The position numbers and the translations under genes are program-made. The notes under the pieces are model-generated. The model saw only the letters and a program-made list of their open reading frames with translations, was not told the origin of the DNA and did no database searches. From Niastella yeongjuensis (GTDB taxonomy: Bacteria > Bacteroidota > Bacteroidia > Chitinophagales > Chitinophagaceae), in assembly GCF_900110245.1 (NCBI RefSeq), contig NZ_FOCZ01000005.1, positions 248,001 to 312,000 of the forward strand: DNA of 64,000 nt, in the 5' to 3' direction. This document shows, piece after piece, positions 17,717-27,462 of the stretch; the first letter of the stretch is position 1; each line of letters starts with the position of its first letter.

Positions 17717-18433
17717 ATGAAAACTAACGTACCAGCAAAGGACGACAGCAAAAAACGCTATACCCTTGAAGAATTCGATCAACTGGAACGCGAACCTGGC
17801 GTTGAGTATCAACTCCATGAAGGTTATGTCTGGGAAGTAAACGAATCAGCATTGTCGTATAACAACCAATACTATACCGTTGAAGAATATCTTGAAATGG
17901 AGCGTGCTTCGCCCTGGAAGCATGAATACTATCAGGGTGAGATATTTGCCATGTCCGGCGCCGGCCGTAGGCATAACTTCATTTTTACAAATGTCTTTGG
18001 AAAATTGTGCGCACGGTTAGAAAATAGTCCCTGCCGTCCCTTTGGAAGTGATATGAGAATGCATGTTCCAGAAAACACCTTATATACCTACCCGGATATC
18101 TCCATCTATTGTGGTGACCCCATTACTACAGATAGTGATGAGGATACACTAATTCAACCTACCATCATTATAGAGATCCTGTCAGAAAGTACGCGGAATT
18201 ATGACCGGGGCAAGAAGTTTAGTCGTTACAAGGACATCCCCACACTAAAAGAGTACATACTTATTGAAACCGAAACAATTGGGGTTGATGTATTCCGCAT
18301 TGACACACATAACAATTGGGTGAAACAAGAATATAAAACGCTACAGGAAACAGTTCAATTACCCACTGTAGATGTATCACTTTTAATGAAAGACATTTAT
18401 AGAGGTACCCGCCTGGTAAAATTGGTTAAATAA
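17717..18433 (+). CDS. Uma2 family (DUF820) endonuclease-like protein with duplicated N-terminal segment
   Basis: A 238-residue protein of the PD-(D/E)xK-fold Uma2/DUF820 family. The core shows PDISIYCGDP (about 138), the catalytic-type IIEILSESTRNYDRGKK (about 160-176) and YILIETE. Residues about 13-39 (YTLEEFDQLEREPGVEYQ...WEV) resemble residues about 57-84 (YTVEEYLEMERASPWKHEYY...FAM), so the family N-terminal segment appears twice. ATG 17717 is chosen; ATG 17690 overlaps the previous stop as ATGA and is the alternative, adding nine residues. Uma2 proteins are abundant in Bacteroidota and cyanobacteria, and their biological role is not established. Confidence 0.87.
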   Translation: MKTNVPAKDDSKKRYTLEEFDQLEREPGVEYQLHEGYVWEVNESALSYNNQYYTVEEYLEMERASPWKHEYYQGEIFAMSGAGRRHNFIFTNVFGKLCARLENSPCRPFGSDMRMHVPENTLYTYPDISIYCGDPITTDSDEDTLIQPTIIIEILSESTRNYDRGKKFSRYKDIPTLKEYILIETETIGVDVFRIDTHNNWVKQEYKTLQETVQLPTVDVSLLMKDIYRGTRLVKLVK

Positions 18434-18444
18434 TAATATATCTA

Positions 18445-18843
18445 TTACTTCTTCGGCTCCTCTTTCAATTTAATATCGGGGAACAAAGCCATTAGCAGCA
18501 TGAGCACGGCCGATGCCAGCATGATCCACAAACCGGCTAATTTATCAGGGCAAATACCACGATAACAACCGGAGTACATAATAAAGCTTTTTATGGCGTA
18601 AGATAAAATGAGGGCGTTAATGAACATATTCCAGCGTTTGGCCCACACTTTTGGGATAGCAAAAAATATAATAGCCACAATTGATACTACCACAAATACA
18701 TTACCTGGTTTACCATAAACATTGTTTTCGGTAAAGAAACCGGTAAAGTTCTTATTAAGGTCGGGATGGTAGGTCCAGGGTAAAAAACCAGCAATAACCA
18801 ACATAATTGCAGCTGCAATGCCAATCCATTGAGAATATTTCAT
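18445..18843 (-). CDS. Small four-helix membrane protein, unknown
   Basis: A 132-residue protein (ATG 18843, MKYSQWIGIAAAIML; an alternative start at 18855 adds four residues). Four hydrophobic segments lie at about 7-25, 45-65, 70-90 and 98-120, with a basic C-terminus KEEPKK. No conserved catalytic residues were noticed; one cysteine pair lies in the loop SGCYRGICPD. The function is unknown. The pattern resembles small uncharacterised Bacteroidota membrane proteins. It follows the Bcr/CflA gene on the same strand with a 25-nt gap and may be co-transcribed. Confidence 0.7.
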   Translation of the reverse strand: MKYSQWIGIAAAIMLVIAGFLPWTYHPDLNKNFTGFFTENNVYGKPGNVFVVVSIVAIIFFAIPKVWAKRWNMFINALILSYAIKSFIMYSGCYRGICPDKLAGLWIMLASAVLMLLMALFPDIKLKEEPKK

Positions 18844-18868
18844 ACCCGCAAACATACTACATTACCCG

Positions 18869-20116
18869 TTACAGCGTACTGATCATCTCCACATCTTCCT
18901 GTTCCACCGCATTTTGGCGGGCCTTCTGACAAATAATCTTCCTACCTATCAGCAAAACAGTCAATGCCCCCGTAGCACAACAGGCCATTACGCCCGTCAT
19001 AGGCAGGGCGGTATTGTTCTGGAACACACTTACCAAAGCAGAGGTACAGGCCCCGATACTCATTTGTATGGCGCCCAGCAGGGCCGAAGCGCTGCCTGCA
19101 TTATGTCCAAAGGGCGCCAATGAAAGCGCCGACGCATTGGGAAAGGTAAAACCCTGGCAACACAAAAAAAGAAAGATGAGAAAAATAGTAACAAACAGAT
19201 CGCTAAAACCGGTAAGGGTAAGTACCACCATTACCAGTCCAACAAAAGCCTGACAGGCCAGCGCCACTCTTATGATCTGTTCGCTGGTATAAGTGCGCAA
19301 CAGCACACTGTTGATCTGGCTTGAACCGATCAATCCCATTGCTATCAGCGCAAAGATCCACCCATATTGTCTTTCACTGACTTTAAAAATGCCCATGAAT
19401 ACGGAAGGCGATCCGCCGATATACGCGTACATCCCGGCAGCTGCAATAGCTGCGGTCAATGCATAGGTATAAAATTGCGGGTGTACAATTATGCTGGCAA
19501 AACTGGTTAAGATTGGTTTCGGCTTCAGTGAGAAATTGGGGTCCGGCTTTTTACTCTCGGGCAATAAAAAATAAATACCGGCCAGGATGAGCGCATTGAC
19601 AATCATCAGCAAGGCAAATACCCAGCGCCAGCCCAGGATGGCAGTAACATAACCACCGGCAGTAGGCGCCACAATAGGCGACACGGCTACTACCAGCATC
19701 AGCGTAGAAAACACTTTGGCATTGTCCTTTACCTCGAACAGATCGCGCACCATGGCGCGGGCTGCCACCATGCCCACACAACCACCCAGGGCCTGTAACA
19801 GCCGCAACGCGATCAATGCCTGAACCGAAGCAGCGAGGGCACAACCCAGCGAAGCCAGCAAATAAATGGAAAGCCCCACATACAGGGGTTTCTTCCGCCC
19901 AAACCGCTCCAACAACGGACCATAGATCAATTGACCGGCAGAAATGCCAATAAAGAAACTGGAGAGCGATAACATTACCTGCGATATGGTTGTATGCAGC
20001 CCTTTTGCAATGTCGGGAAAGGCCGGCAGGTACATATCAATGGAAAAAGGCCCAATAGCCGTTAATAAGCCCAGAATAAGAATCAGGTAAAATCGGTTGG
20101 TGGGGTTACTGTTCAT
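18869..20116 (-). CDS. Bcr/CflA family multidrug efflux MFS transporter
   Basis: A 415-residue major facilitator with 12 hydrophobic segments in the cytoplasmic membrane. The N-terminus GPFSIDMYLPAFPDIA is the Bcr/CflA hallmark, and the MFS loop motif GPLLERFGRKKPLYVG follows between helices 2 and 3. Members export bicyclomycin, chloramphenicol, sulphonamides or dipeptides; the substrate here cannot be told. It is separated from the upstream GH28 gene by a strong terminator. The small four-helix protein lies just downstream. Confidence 0.92.
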   Translation of the reverse strand: MNSNPTNRFYLILILGLLTAIGPFSIDMYLPAFPDIAKGLHTTISQVMLSLSSFFIGISAGQLIYGPLLERFGRKKPLYVGLSIYLLASLGCALAASVQALIALRLLQALGGCVGMVAARAMVRDLFEVKDNAKVFSTLMLVVAVSPIVAPTAGGYVTAILGWRWVFALLMIVNALILAGIYFLLPESKKPDPNFSLKPKPILTSFASIIVHPQFYTYALTAAIAAAGMYAYIGGSPSVFMGIFKVSERQYGWIFALIAMGLIGSSQINSVLLRTYTSEQIIRVALACQAFVGLVMVVLTLTGFSDLFVTIFLIFLFLCCQGFTFPNASALSLAPFGHNAGSASALLGAIQMSIGACTSALVSVFQNNTALPMTGVMACCATGALTVLLIGRKIICQKARQNAVEQEDVEMISTL

Positions 20117-20155
20117 CGGTGCAAAGCTACTGATGAATTAGTTTTTTGCGCTTAC

Positions 20156-20205
20156 AAAAAAAGCCCCCTCCTTGCCTCCCCATTAGGGGGAGGCAAGGAG
20201 GGGGC
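20156..20205 (-). terminator. Terminator with a perfect 19-bp GC-rich stem after the GH28 operon
   Basis: Arms 20163-20181 and 20187-20205 are perfect complements over 19 bp (GCCCCCTCCTTGCCTCCCC on the left) with a 5-nt loop. The minus strand continues into seven T (20156-20162). It terminates the SusC-SusD-GH28 transcript. The stem is far longer than usual and its composition is unlike its surroundings, so it may derive from a repeat element. Confidence 0.8.
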
Positions 20206-20233
20206 AAGCTGTGATTCTTGGTTTAAAAAAGAT

Positions 20234-21898
20234 TTATTCTGCTATAAACACCGAGCGATTGGCCCCATTGTTAAACTCCACCTTATCGTGGTTGTTTGAC
20301 AGGTTGGCATTGGACACCCTGATATTTTCGTTTTTGTCGCCATTGATACTAAAGACCACACCGGCATTGGGTGAATATTTAAACCCATTCAGGGTGATAT
20401 TGGAACCCGACTGCACATACACCACCGGATTGGCGTTATTACTTAATAAAGTAAGGTCCTTCATCCGGATACCATTGGCTTCAATGATCTCGGCCCCTTT
20501 GTTTGTCTTCAGCACAATATTATTCAGGTCGATGTCTTTTACCTTCATTTCGGGTAATCCTCTTATAAAAATCCCTCTGTTGGCCCCATTGCATACAATA
20601 TCAGTGATCTGAAAATTGCGGAACCGGGGCGTAGCTTCCGTAACCGGCGGCACTTCTATCTTTTCATTGGCACCGGGTGCTTTGGCGAAATAATACATGT
20701 CAAACAGGATGGCATCCTGTACAATATCCTTCATGCGGATATTTTTGACATAGATATTCTCCACTACCCCACCCCTGCCACGGGCTGTTTTAAAACGAAG
20801 GCCAATATCGGTACCCATGAAAGAACAGTCGTACACAAAAATATTGCGGGCGCCGCCACTCATTTCAGAACCGATCACAAAACCGCCGTGCGCTTTGTAA
20901 ACAACATTATTGCGAATAACTACATTCTCGGTAGGCCGGCCTCTTTTTCTTCCTTCTTCATCCTTACCCGATTTTATACAAATACCATCATCGCCTACAT
21001 CGAACGTATTACCTTCTATCAATACATTTTTGCAACTCTCTACATCCAGTCCATCGCCATTCTGTGCATAATCAGGGTTCTTTACAAAAAGGTTACGCAC
21101 GGTGAGGTCTTCACACAAAACGGGATGTAAACACCAGGCGGGTGAATTTTGAAAGGTCACGCCTTCGAGTAATACTTTTTTGCAATTGTTGAACACTACC
21201 AGGTTGGGGCGTAAAAAATCCTTGATGTCTTCAAAGTCTTTCAGTGTTTGTCCTGGCAGCAAAGCTGTTCCCCGTCTTTGATCAAACGCCAGTTTTGTTT
21301 TGGCTGAGGGGAACCAGATGCGGTTATCGCTGCTTACCAATCCGCCTGACGCTACTTTTGTTTTCCATTGCGATTCAGTAAGCCGGTCTTTACCCACCAT
21401 GCGCCATACATCGCCATTTCCGTCAATAACGCCACTGCCGGTTATCGCAATATTCTCCAAATTGGTACCCTGTACAGGTGATTGATTACGGGCAGAACGG
21501 CTTCCTTCATAGGTGCCTTCTACCAATGGATACTGATCAAAATCTTTTGAGAACAACAGGATGGCATCGCGGTCTATATGCAGGTTCACGTTGCTCTTCA
21601 TTTCAACGGGGCCTGTTAACCAAATACCACCAGGGATCAATACTACCCCACCGCCTTTTGAGCTGCAGGTGGTAATGGCTTTATTGATGGCGTTTGTATT
21701 CAGTGTTAGTCCATCTGGTACCGAACCAAATTGTACAATATTAAAGGTATCTGGTTTAAAAACGGGCTGTACTGCGGTGGGCAGATTGCTCCAGGAAAAG
21801 GTTGTTTTCTCTTTGCTGGTTTGCGCCTGCAGAAAGGCTCCCGGCAAACATAATGCTACCAGGATGCCTGCTGCTATTCTCCTATTTTTTTTCATCAT
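20234..21898 (-). CDS. Glycoside hydrolase family 28 (polygalacturonase-like)
   Basis: Secreted or periplasmic parallel beta-helix enzyme that hydrolyses galacturonan bonds in pectin. From ATG 21898 the protein is 554 residues with a signal peptide (KKNRRIAAGILVALCL... cleaved near LQAQ). GH28 catalytic elements are visible: NGDGLD (about 280-285), GDDGICIKSG (Asp pair about 303-304), HGG (about 337-339) and RFK (about 368-370, in place of RIK). Three acidic residues at these sites form the active centre of the family. It is the last gene of the SusC-SusD-GH28 set, 22 nt after the SusD stop. A pectic substrate is inferred from the family. Confidence 0.93.
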   Translation of the reverse strand: MMKKNRRIAAGILVALCLPGAFLQAQTSKEKTTFSWSNLPTAVQPVFKPDTFNIVQFGSVPDGLTLNTNAINKAITTCSSKGGGVVLIPGGIWLTGPVEMKSNVNLHIDRDAILLFSKDFDQYPLVEGTYEGSRSARNQSPVQGTNLENIAITGSGVIDGNGDVWRMVGKDRLTESQWKTKVASGGLVSSDNRIWFPSAKTKLAFDQRRGTALLPGQTLKDFEDIKDFLRPNLVVFNNCKKVLLEGVTFQNSPAWCLHPVLCEDLTVRNLFVKNPDYAQNGDGLDVESCKNVLIEGNTFDVGDDGICIKSGKDEEGRKRGRPTENVVIRNNVVYKAHGGFVIGSEMSGGARNIFVYDCSFMGTDIGLRFKTARGRGGVVENIYVKNIRMKDIVQDAILFDMYYFAKAPGANEKIEVPPVTEATPRFRNFQITDIVCNGANRGIFIRGLPEMKVKDIDLNNIVLKTNKGAEIIEANGIRMKDLTLLSNNANPVVYVQSGSNITLNGFKYSPNAGVVFSINGDKNENIRVSNANLSNNHDKVEFNNGANRSVFIAE

Positions 21899-21919
21899 AA
21901 ACACTACACGTGAACGGTT

Positions 21920-23842
21920 TTAATAACCGAAATTTTGTGAAAGGTTTGGATTCACATCGCGCTGGGTTTGTGGTATCGGCATCAACTCGGTTTTGCCTGG
22001 TGTCCAACCCATCGCCAAAGAATTAGTAAAAGTTAACTGGCTGCTTCCGCCCGTCCACCAGGTCACTGCTGTTATACCAATACCACCGCTTACAGTACTG
22101 CGATCAGGTCTTGGCTTATAAAACGAATTCAGAAATGGATTGAATTCATCTGCATTCGACCGCGGTGGTTTTGGCATAAAAAATAAAGTGTCTGGCAACT
22201 GGGTAACATCCCGGGCGTAAACAGGCCCATCTTCCATGTACGTATATGACGGTATTGCCGGACGATTGGTTGCAGTTGCTTTTGCCCAGGCATTTAATTT
22301 TGCCCTGGTTTCGGTAATGGCTTTATCCATTAAGCCCCACCGCATCAGGTCATACTTACGAACGCCTTCATCACCAAATTCCAGCATTCTTTCTTTTACC
22401 AGGAATTTAAAGAAGCCGTCTTTTGAGGTTGGAATAACCGGTGCTGCTTCTTTATAACTTCCACCATGACCGCGCAGGTTTATTTTACTTACTGCATCGA
22501 TGGCTGCAGCAGTAGGCCCGTCGTTTAATTCATTCTCTGTTTCCGCATACCACAACAATACATCGGCAAAGCGGATCAACGGCCACGACAATTGCATATT
22601 CTGCAAGCTGTTATTGGTGGCTGGCAAAGTTGATTCTGCTGCTTTTCCACTGCTAAAAACATAACCGGGGCTGCTCACCCATTCTCTTCTGAATTTCCCA
22701 TCGTGGATAGCGCTGATGGCATGTCCTATTTTAACGGTATCATAAATGATTTCATAAGGCACGCAGGTGATATCCCTTCTTACATCGGTTGAGTCGAACA
22801 TATAAAAATAGGTGGGCAGTACTGCTACGGAAAGACCACCAGTCCCATTCACCTTTGTTCCGGTTTGAATACCCAGTTTACTATCTGTTCCACTGCCAGC
22901 TGCCATAGAAGCAATCATTATAAATTCACCGGAAGGATCGTTGGTATTATGCGCCAGCAGGTATTTTTTCCAAAGATCTTTGTAAGATGCTAACAGGCTG
23001 TGCTGTGCCGGGTTGGCAATGATCTCTGCACACTCATCATGTGCGATCTTGTAATAGTCCTTGTAATTGACCGCCCGTACCAGTGTACCACCCGTTACCG
23101 GTAATTGATAGCCACCGCGGGTAAGCGCAATTTTTGCCCGTAATGCTTTGGCAGTGCCTTTTGTAAACCGCTGATCGATGGGATCACCAATGGTACCCAG
23201 TTCGGTTCGCCAGGGTAAGTATGACTGTGCCTCTTTCAGGTCATTGATCAGGTGATCATAAATAGTATCCCGACTTGTGCGCGTTAATAACAGGTCCTTT
23301 TGAAATTGCGCTGGTTCCCATTGTACCGGAACATCGCCAAAATTGCGGACCAGTTCGTACAAATACTGGGCACGCAAAACCAGCGCTTCCCCATACATGC
23401 GTTGCAACTGCGCCTGCTGTTGCGCACTGCCTGTTGTGTACAGGCTCATCTTTGGGATATTGTAAATACACATATTGGCCCTTTCCACCCCCGTATACAT
23501 CTGGTTAAACGGATTGGTAATATTCAGATTACTGGGAATGCCCAGGAACTTGGCCAGCAATTGCCCATCATCGGTTGTATTGGTACTGGTACCCTTTTGC
23601 ATTTCATCTGAATCGTATGACCAGTAACCGCTGATGCGAATCCCGTACCCATAATCACCAGACATGGAATTATAGGCCCCCAGCACCGCCTTACGGGCAT
23701 TGGGAACATTATCGAATATAAACTCAGTATCGAAGGAGGAAGTAGCTTCCGGCGATAAGAATTTTTTACATGATACAAAGGTGGCGCTGGCCATCACTAT
23801 GATGGAGGCTACAATCGTTGATTTATATATTCCTGATTTCAT
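21920..23842 (-). CDS. SusD/RagB family surface glycan-binding lipoprotein
   Basis: Outer-membrane lipoprotein of 640 residues that caps its SusC partner and captures oligosaccharides. Signal peptide with lipobox ...TFVSC (Cys about 26). The SusD fold is indicated by TPR-like helices in the N-terminal half, EALVLRAQYLYELVRNFGDVPV (about residues 150-170) and the C-terminal RMLEFGDEGVRKYDLMRWG and MPIPQTQRDVNPNLSQN motifs. It is longer than typical (about 500-550), with inserts in the middle. It follows SusC by 17 nt. A ligand from pectin is inferred from the neighbouring GH28 gene. Confidence 0.94.
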   Translation of the reverse strand: MKSGIYKSTIVASIIVMASATFVSCKKFLSPEATSSFDTEFIFDNVPNARKAVLGAYNSMSGDYGYGIRISGYWSYDSDEMQKGTSTNTTDDGQLLAKFLGIPSNLNITNPFNQMYTGVERANMCIYNIPKMSLYTTGSAQQQAQLQRMYGEALVLRAQYLYELVRNFGDVPVQWEPAQFQKDLLLTRTSRDTIYDHLINDLKEAQSYLPWRTELGTIGDPIDQRFTKGTAKALRAKIALTRGGYQLPVTGGTLVRAVNYKDYYKIAHDECAEIIANPAQHSLLASYKDLWKKYLLAHNTNDPSGEFIMIASMAAGSGTDSKLGIQTGTKVNGTGGLSVAVLPTYFYMFDSTDVRRDITCVPYEIIYDTVKIGHAISAIHDGKFRREWVSSPGYVFSSGKAAESTLPATNNSLQNMQLSWPLIRFADVLLWYAETENELNDGPTAAAIDAVSKINLRGHGGSYKEAAPVIPTSKDGFFKFLVKERMLEFGDEGVRKYDLMRWGLMDKAITETRAKLNAWAKATATNRPAIPSYTYMEDGPVYARDVTQLPDTLFFMPKPPRSNADEFNPFLNSFYKPRPDRSTVSGGIGITAVTWWTGGSSQLTFTNSLAMGWTPGKTELMPIPQTQRDVNPNLSQNFGY

Positions 23843-23859
23843 TGTAATACTTTAATTGA

Positions 23860-26800
23860 TTAGAAAGTAACGTTTATACCGGCAACAAAAGTCCTGGCCC
23901 GGGGATAAGCCGCATAGTCTACACCAAAGGTGGTAGGATCTGAGCGGCGGGTATTGGCATCAGGATCGTAGCCGGTATACCCGGTGAGGGTAGCCAGATT
24001 ATTCACTGTGCCATAGATGCGAAAACCTGTCATCTTTATTTTCGAGATCAGATTTTTAGGCAGATTGTAAGCCAGCGTAACGTTGTTGATGCGGATATAA
24101 GACCCATCTTCTACTGCATAACTCTGGGAATAGAACCCGTTTACACTGGTAGAAGGGAACCAGATAGAAGCATGTTCATTTACTTTTCTCAGGGTCTCGG
24201 GGTCAGCACCAAGAATATAGCTTGTTCCTGAAATAGTTACCTGCCGCTGAATGGATTTACCGTTTTCATCGATCATTTTCCAGCGGCCATTGTCGATGGC
24301 CAGCATGTTTACCTGTGAGCCATAAGAACTCGCATACTCCAGTTTGTTTGCATTGAACACTTTATTTCCATATACAAAATTCGCAAACACATTCAGTTCA
24401 AATCCTTTGTAGCTAACCGACTGACTAAAACCACCAAAGAACTTTGGCTGCGCATAGCCAATGATGGTCCTGTCATTATCCGCATCTACTTTACCATCGG
24501 GTTTGCCATCGGGACCGCCAAGATCTTTAAATTTGGGTGAACCGGGTTGTAAAGGATCGGCGAGGATACCAGCGTTGGTAGCTGCATCTTTTTTCAACGT
24601 GTACTGGGTATTGTATTGCGGATACAAAGGATTGGAGAAAGGCGCTGCATCGAAATCGTCGAGTGTATAATATCCATCATTCACATAACCATACATAGCG
24701 CCTACCTGGTCGCCTACTTTTAACACATAATCAGCCGGGAAGTTATTGGAACTGAACCAGCCTGAATTACGCAGGATCTGTTTGTTGGGCCCCAGTGAGG
24801 TGATAGTATTCTTGTTAAAACTGATGTTGAAGCTGGCGCTGTAATTAAGGTCCTTTTTATTTATAATAGTTCCCGACAATTGTAATTCCAACCCTATATT
24901 CCGGGTAGAACCAATATTCTGGAACTGGGTGGTATAACCTGATGAGGAAGGAATAGATTGGTTCAGCAACAGGTCTTTCGATTTATTATAATAACCATCG
25001 ATGGTTGCAGACAACCGGTTGTTTAATAACGACAGATCAATCCCTAAGTTCTGCGCAATCTGGCTTTCCCATTTCAGATCGAGGTTACCCAGGTTGGATG
25101 GAGTAAAGATCCCATTGAGCGCGCCATTCAAACCATAGCCTCCGTTTGCCGGTGACGAGTACTGTGTTCTGTAGGAGAAAGGCGTAATGCGGTTATTACC
25201 GGAAGCACCATACGAGTACCGTACGCGGAGGTCGTTGATGACGTTACTGGTAAAGAAATTCTCCCGGCTTATACGCCAGGATACGGCGCCTGAAGGGAAA
25301 TAACCCCAGCGGTGGTTTTCACCAAAGATGGAAGTACCATCTGACCGCATGGTGAACTTGGCATAATAGCGTTGATCGTAATTATAGTCAACAGTGCCAA
25401 AGAAAGACGCCAATGCCGTAGGCACCCGGTTCGAACTGCCCAGTGGTTGTGGATAGGCTAAAGTACCGGGCGCGGCCAGTTGCAGGTTATTGAACGCTTT
25501 GTCTGCCGAGATACCAATCGGGAAATAACGGATATCCTGCGACGTACCGGTATTCACTGTCTTTTGAATTTCCTGTCCTACCAATACTGAAAAATAGTTT
25601 TTAGGACCCAGGAAAGCCGGGTTGCTATAAGTAAGCACATTCGAATTGCTGATCTGTGTACCTTCTGTGCTGTTCAATGATACCAACGGTTGTTTTTGAT
25701 ATGATTTGGCATTATTGGTGAGGGTATCATCAAAAGCCTGGTTCCGTGTTCTGTTATAATTAATGGCAGCAGTAGAACGGAAAGTGAGGTTCTTTAACAG
25801 GTTGATCTGAATATAACCATTTAAATTAAGCTGGTTATTCAATCTTCTTCTGGTTTCTGCATTGGCCAGCAAAATCGGGTTGAGGATATTAAATCCATTT
25901 CCGGCATTGTTCAGATCGAGCGTGGCGTCATAAGCGTCTTCTTCTTCACCGGGTAAAATAAGGGGTTTATACCGGGTATACTGCCGTAACCGGTTTGAAC
26001 CGGCGCCACCAGCGTCGGAGGTTCCGGCACCATTGATCCGTTGATCGGTATACCGGGCATTGAACCCGAAATTAAAGAGGCCATCATTGCCTTTATGATC
26101 GATGCGGAAATTGAGGTTCTTTCTATCGAGATCGGAATTGATGAGAATGCCTTCCTGTTTGTTCGCAGTCAAACTTAAATTAAAGGTAGTATTGGCATTA
26201 CCGCCCGACAAGCTTACGTTATGCGACGATTGCAAAGCATTCCGCCCCATTGTTCGCTCCTGCCAGTCGTAGGTGGGATAATCCTTATAGGCCTCCACCT
26301 GGTCCCAGGTAATGGGTGAATTGATGTACCGGGTAATGGAGCTATCGCTCCGCCACATACTTTTTTCATATTGATAGCCCACAAAATCATAGGCATTCAT
26401 CATGGGTATCTTCTGCGCCAGTTTCTGCACACCGTAATACATATTGTAGTTAACAACGGTTCTGCCACCGGTATTTTTGCCGCCCTTGGTAGTGATCACC
26501 ACTACCCCATTAGCACCTCTTGACCCATAAATGGCGGTAGAAGCGGCATCTTTCAGCACGTTGATGGAAGCAATATCCTGCGGGTTCAATACAGTGAGCG
26601 CGTTATCGGTGGGAACGCCGTCTACCACATACAATGGTTCGGAACTTTGGGTGATTGACCCCCGGCCACGAATATTGATAATGGCATCTGCTCCGGGTGC
26701 GCCTTCAGACATGGTAATTTGCACCCCGGCCAGTTTACCCTGCAGCACTTCAGACACGTTGTTCAGCGGGTTATCTTTCAGGTCTTTTGCAGTTACCTGC

Positions 26801-27174
26801 GAGCTGGCAGCCAGCAGGTTTGGTTTGGGCACAGCCTGGTAACCGATGATCACGATCTCGTTCATTGACCCGAAGGATTTGAAGAGTGTGATATCGATGG
26901 TCGTTTTCTGACCAACTGTCACCTCATGGGAGGTATAACCAACGGAACTAAAAATCAGTGTGGGATTTCCCTCGGCGGGAAGGGCGATGCTGTACTTACC
27001 GTCGTTGTCGGTTTTGACGCCTGTCTTACTTCCTTTTACCCCTACAGATACATCACCCAGGGGCAATTTGGAACTATCTGCAATTACACGCCCCGTAACG
27101 GTCCGCGTCTGGCTCCATGCTATATTCAAACAAAATAATAGGAGGAACCCTAAAAAAGGGAGTTTTCTTTTCAT
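23860..27174 (-). CDS. SusC/RagA family TonB-linked outer-membrane transporter
   Basis: TonB-dependent beta-barrel importer of 1104 residues. Order: signal peptide (to about residue 22), carboxypeptidase-regulatory-like beta-sandwich (about 25-110), plug with the PLYVVDGVPTDNAL and ASTAIYGSRGANGVVVITT signatures (about 120-225), and a barrel to the C-terminal Phe. ATG 27174 replaces an in-frame TTG at 27180. No STN domain is present, so sigma/anti-sigma signalling is not expected; the hybrid two-component regulator upstream is the probable controller. It pairs with the SusD gene 17 nt downstream. Confidence 0.95.
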   Translation of the reverse strand: MKRKLPFLGFLLLFCLNIAWSQTRTVTGRVIADSSKLPLGDVSVGVKGSKTGVKTDNDGKYSIALPAEGNPTLIFSSVGYTSHEVTVGQKTTIDITLFKSFGSMNEIVIIGYQAVPKPNLLAASSQVTAKDLKDNPLNNVSEVLQGKLAGVQITMSEGAPGADAIINIRGRGSITQSSEPLYVVDGVPTDNALTVLNPQDIASINVLKDAASTAIYGSRGANGVVVITTKGGKNTGGRTVVNYNMYYGVQKLAQKIPMMNAYDFVGYQYEKSMWRSDSSITRYINSPITWDQVEAYKDYPTYDWQERTMGRNALQSSHNVSLSGGNANTTFNLSLTANKQEGILINSDLDRKNLNFRIDHKGNDGLFNFGFNARYTDQRINGAGTSDAGGAGSNRLRQYTRYKPLILPGEEEDAYDATLDLNNAGNGFNILNPILLANAETRRRLNNQLNLNGYIQINLLKNLTFRSTAAINYNRTRNQAFDDTLTNNAKSYQKQPLVSLNSTEGTQISNSNVLTYSNPAFLGPKNYFSVLVGQEIQKTVNTGTSQDIRYFPIGISADKAFNNLQLAAPGTLAYPQPLGSSNRVPTALASFFGTVDYNYDQRYYAKFTMRSDGTSIFGENHRWGYFPSGAVSWRISRENFFTSNVINDLRVRYSYGASGNNRITPFSYRTQYSSPANGGYGLNGALNGIFTPSNLGNLDLKWESQIAQNLGIDLSLLNNRLSATIDGYYNKSKDLLLNQSIPSSSGYTTQFQNIGSTRNIGLELQLSGTIINKKDLNYSASFNISFNKNTITSLGPNKQILRNSGWFSSNNFPADYVLKVGDQVGAMYGYVNDGYYTLDDFDAAPFSNPLYPQYNTQYTLKKDAATNAGILADPLQPGSPKFKDLGGPDGKPDGKVDADNDRTIIGYAQPKFFGGFSQSVSYKGFELNVFANFVYGNKVFNANKLEYASSYGSQVNMLAIDNGRWKMIDENGKSIQRQVTISGTSYILGADPETLRKVNEHASIWFPSTSVNGFYSQSYAVEDGSYIRINNVTLAYNLPKNLISKIKMTGFRIYGTVNNLATLTGYTGYDPDANTRRSDPTTFGVDYAAYPRARTFVAGINVTF

Positions 27175-27209
27175 ATGCAAGCTTGCAGTTTAGATTTGAT
27201 TGAAAGCAC

Positions 27210-27217
27210 CAAACCTA
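27210..27217 (-). promoter_or_regulatory. Candidate -7 box for the pectin SusC operon
   Basis: Minus-strand TAGGTTTG matches TAnnTTTG, 36 nt upstream of the SusC ATG. No clear -33 element was found. Confidence 0.4.
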
Positions 27218-27300
27218 TTGGTAAGCCGCTGAAAAGGGGTTCAATTTTTAATTTGAAAGGTTCATTTTTTCGTTAAACAGAATAGTGTCGTTGAAAATCA

Positions 27301-27462
27301 GGCAGTCATGAAAGGCAGTGGGCAGGAGGCAGGGGGAAATACAGCCGAAAGCCGAAGGCTTAGAGCCATCACAATAGCTCGCTGCGCACTGCCGCGAAAG
27401 CTTTTTGCCCTTTACCTTCTGCCCTCTGCTTTTTCACTACTGCCCACTGCCTCCTGCCTTTG
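27301..27462 (+). repeat. Inverted 7-nt word arrays around the 3' end of the hybrid regulator
   Basis: The left arm (27301-27336) carries GGCAGTC, GGCAGTG, GGCAGGA, GGCAGGG words. The right arm (27405-27462) carries the complementary CTGCCCT, CTGCTTT, CTGCCCA, CTGCCTC, CTGCCTT words. About 70 nt separate them. The right arm runs into the 3' end of the hybrid regulator gene and supplies its last codons and stop. Confidence 0.7.
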
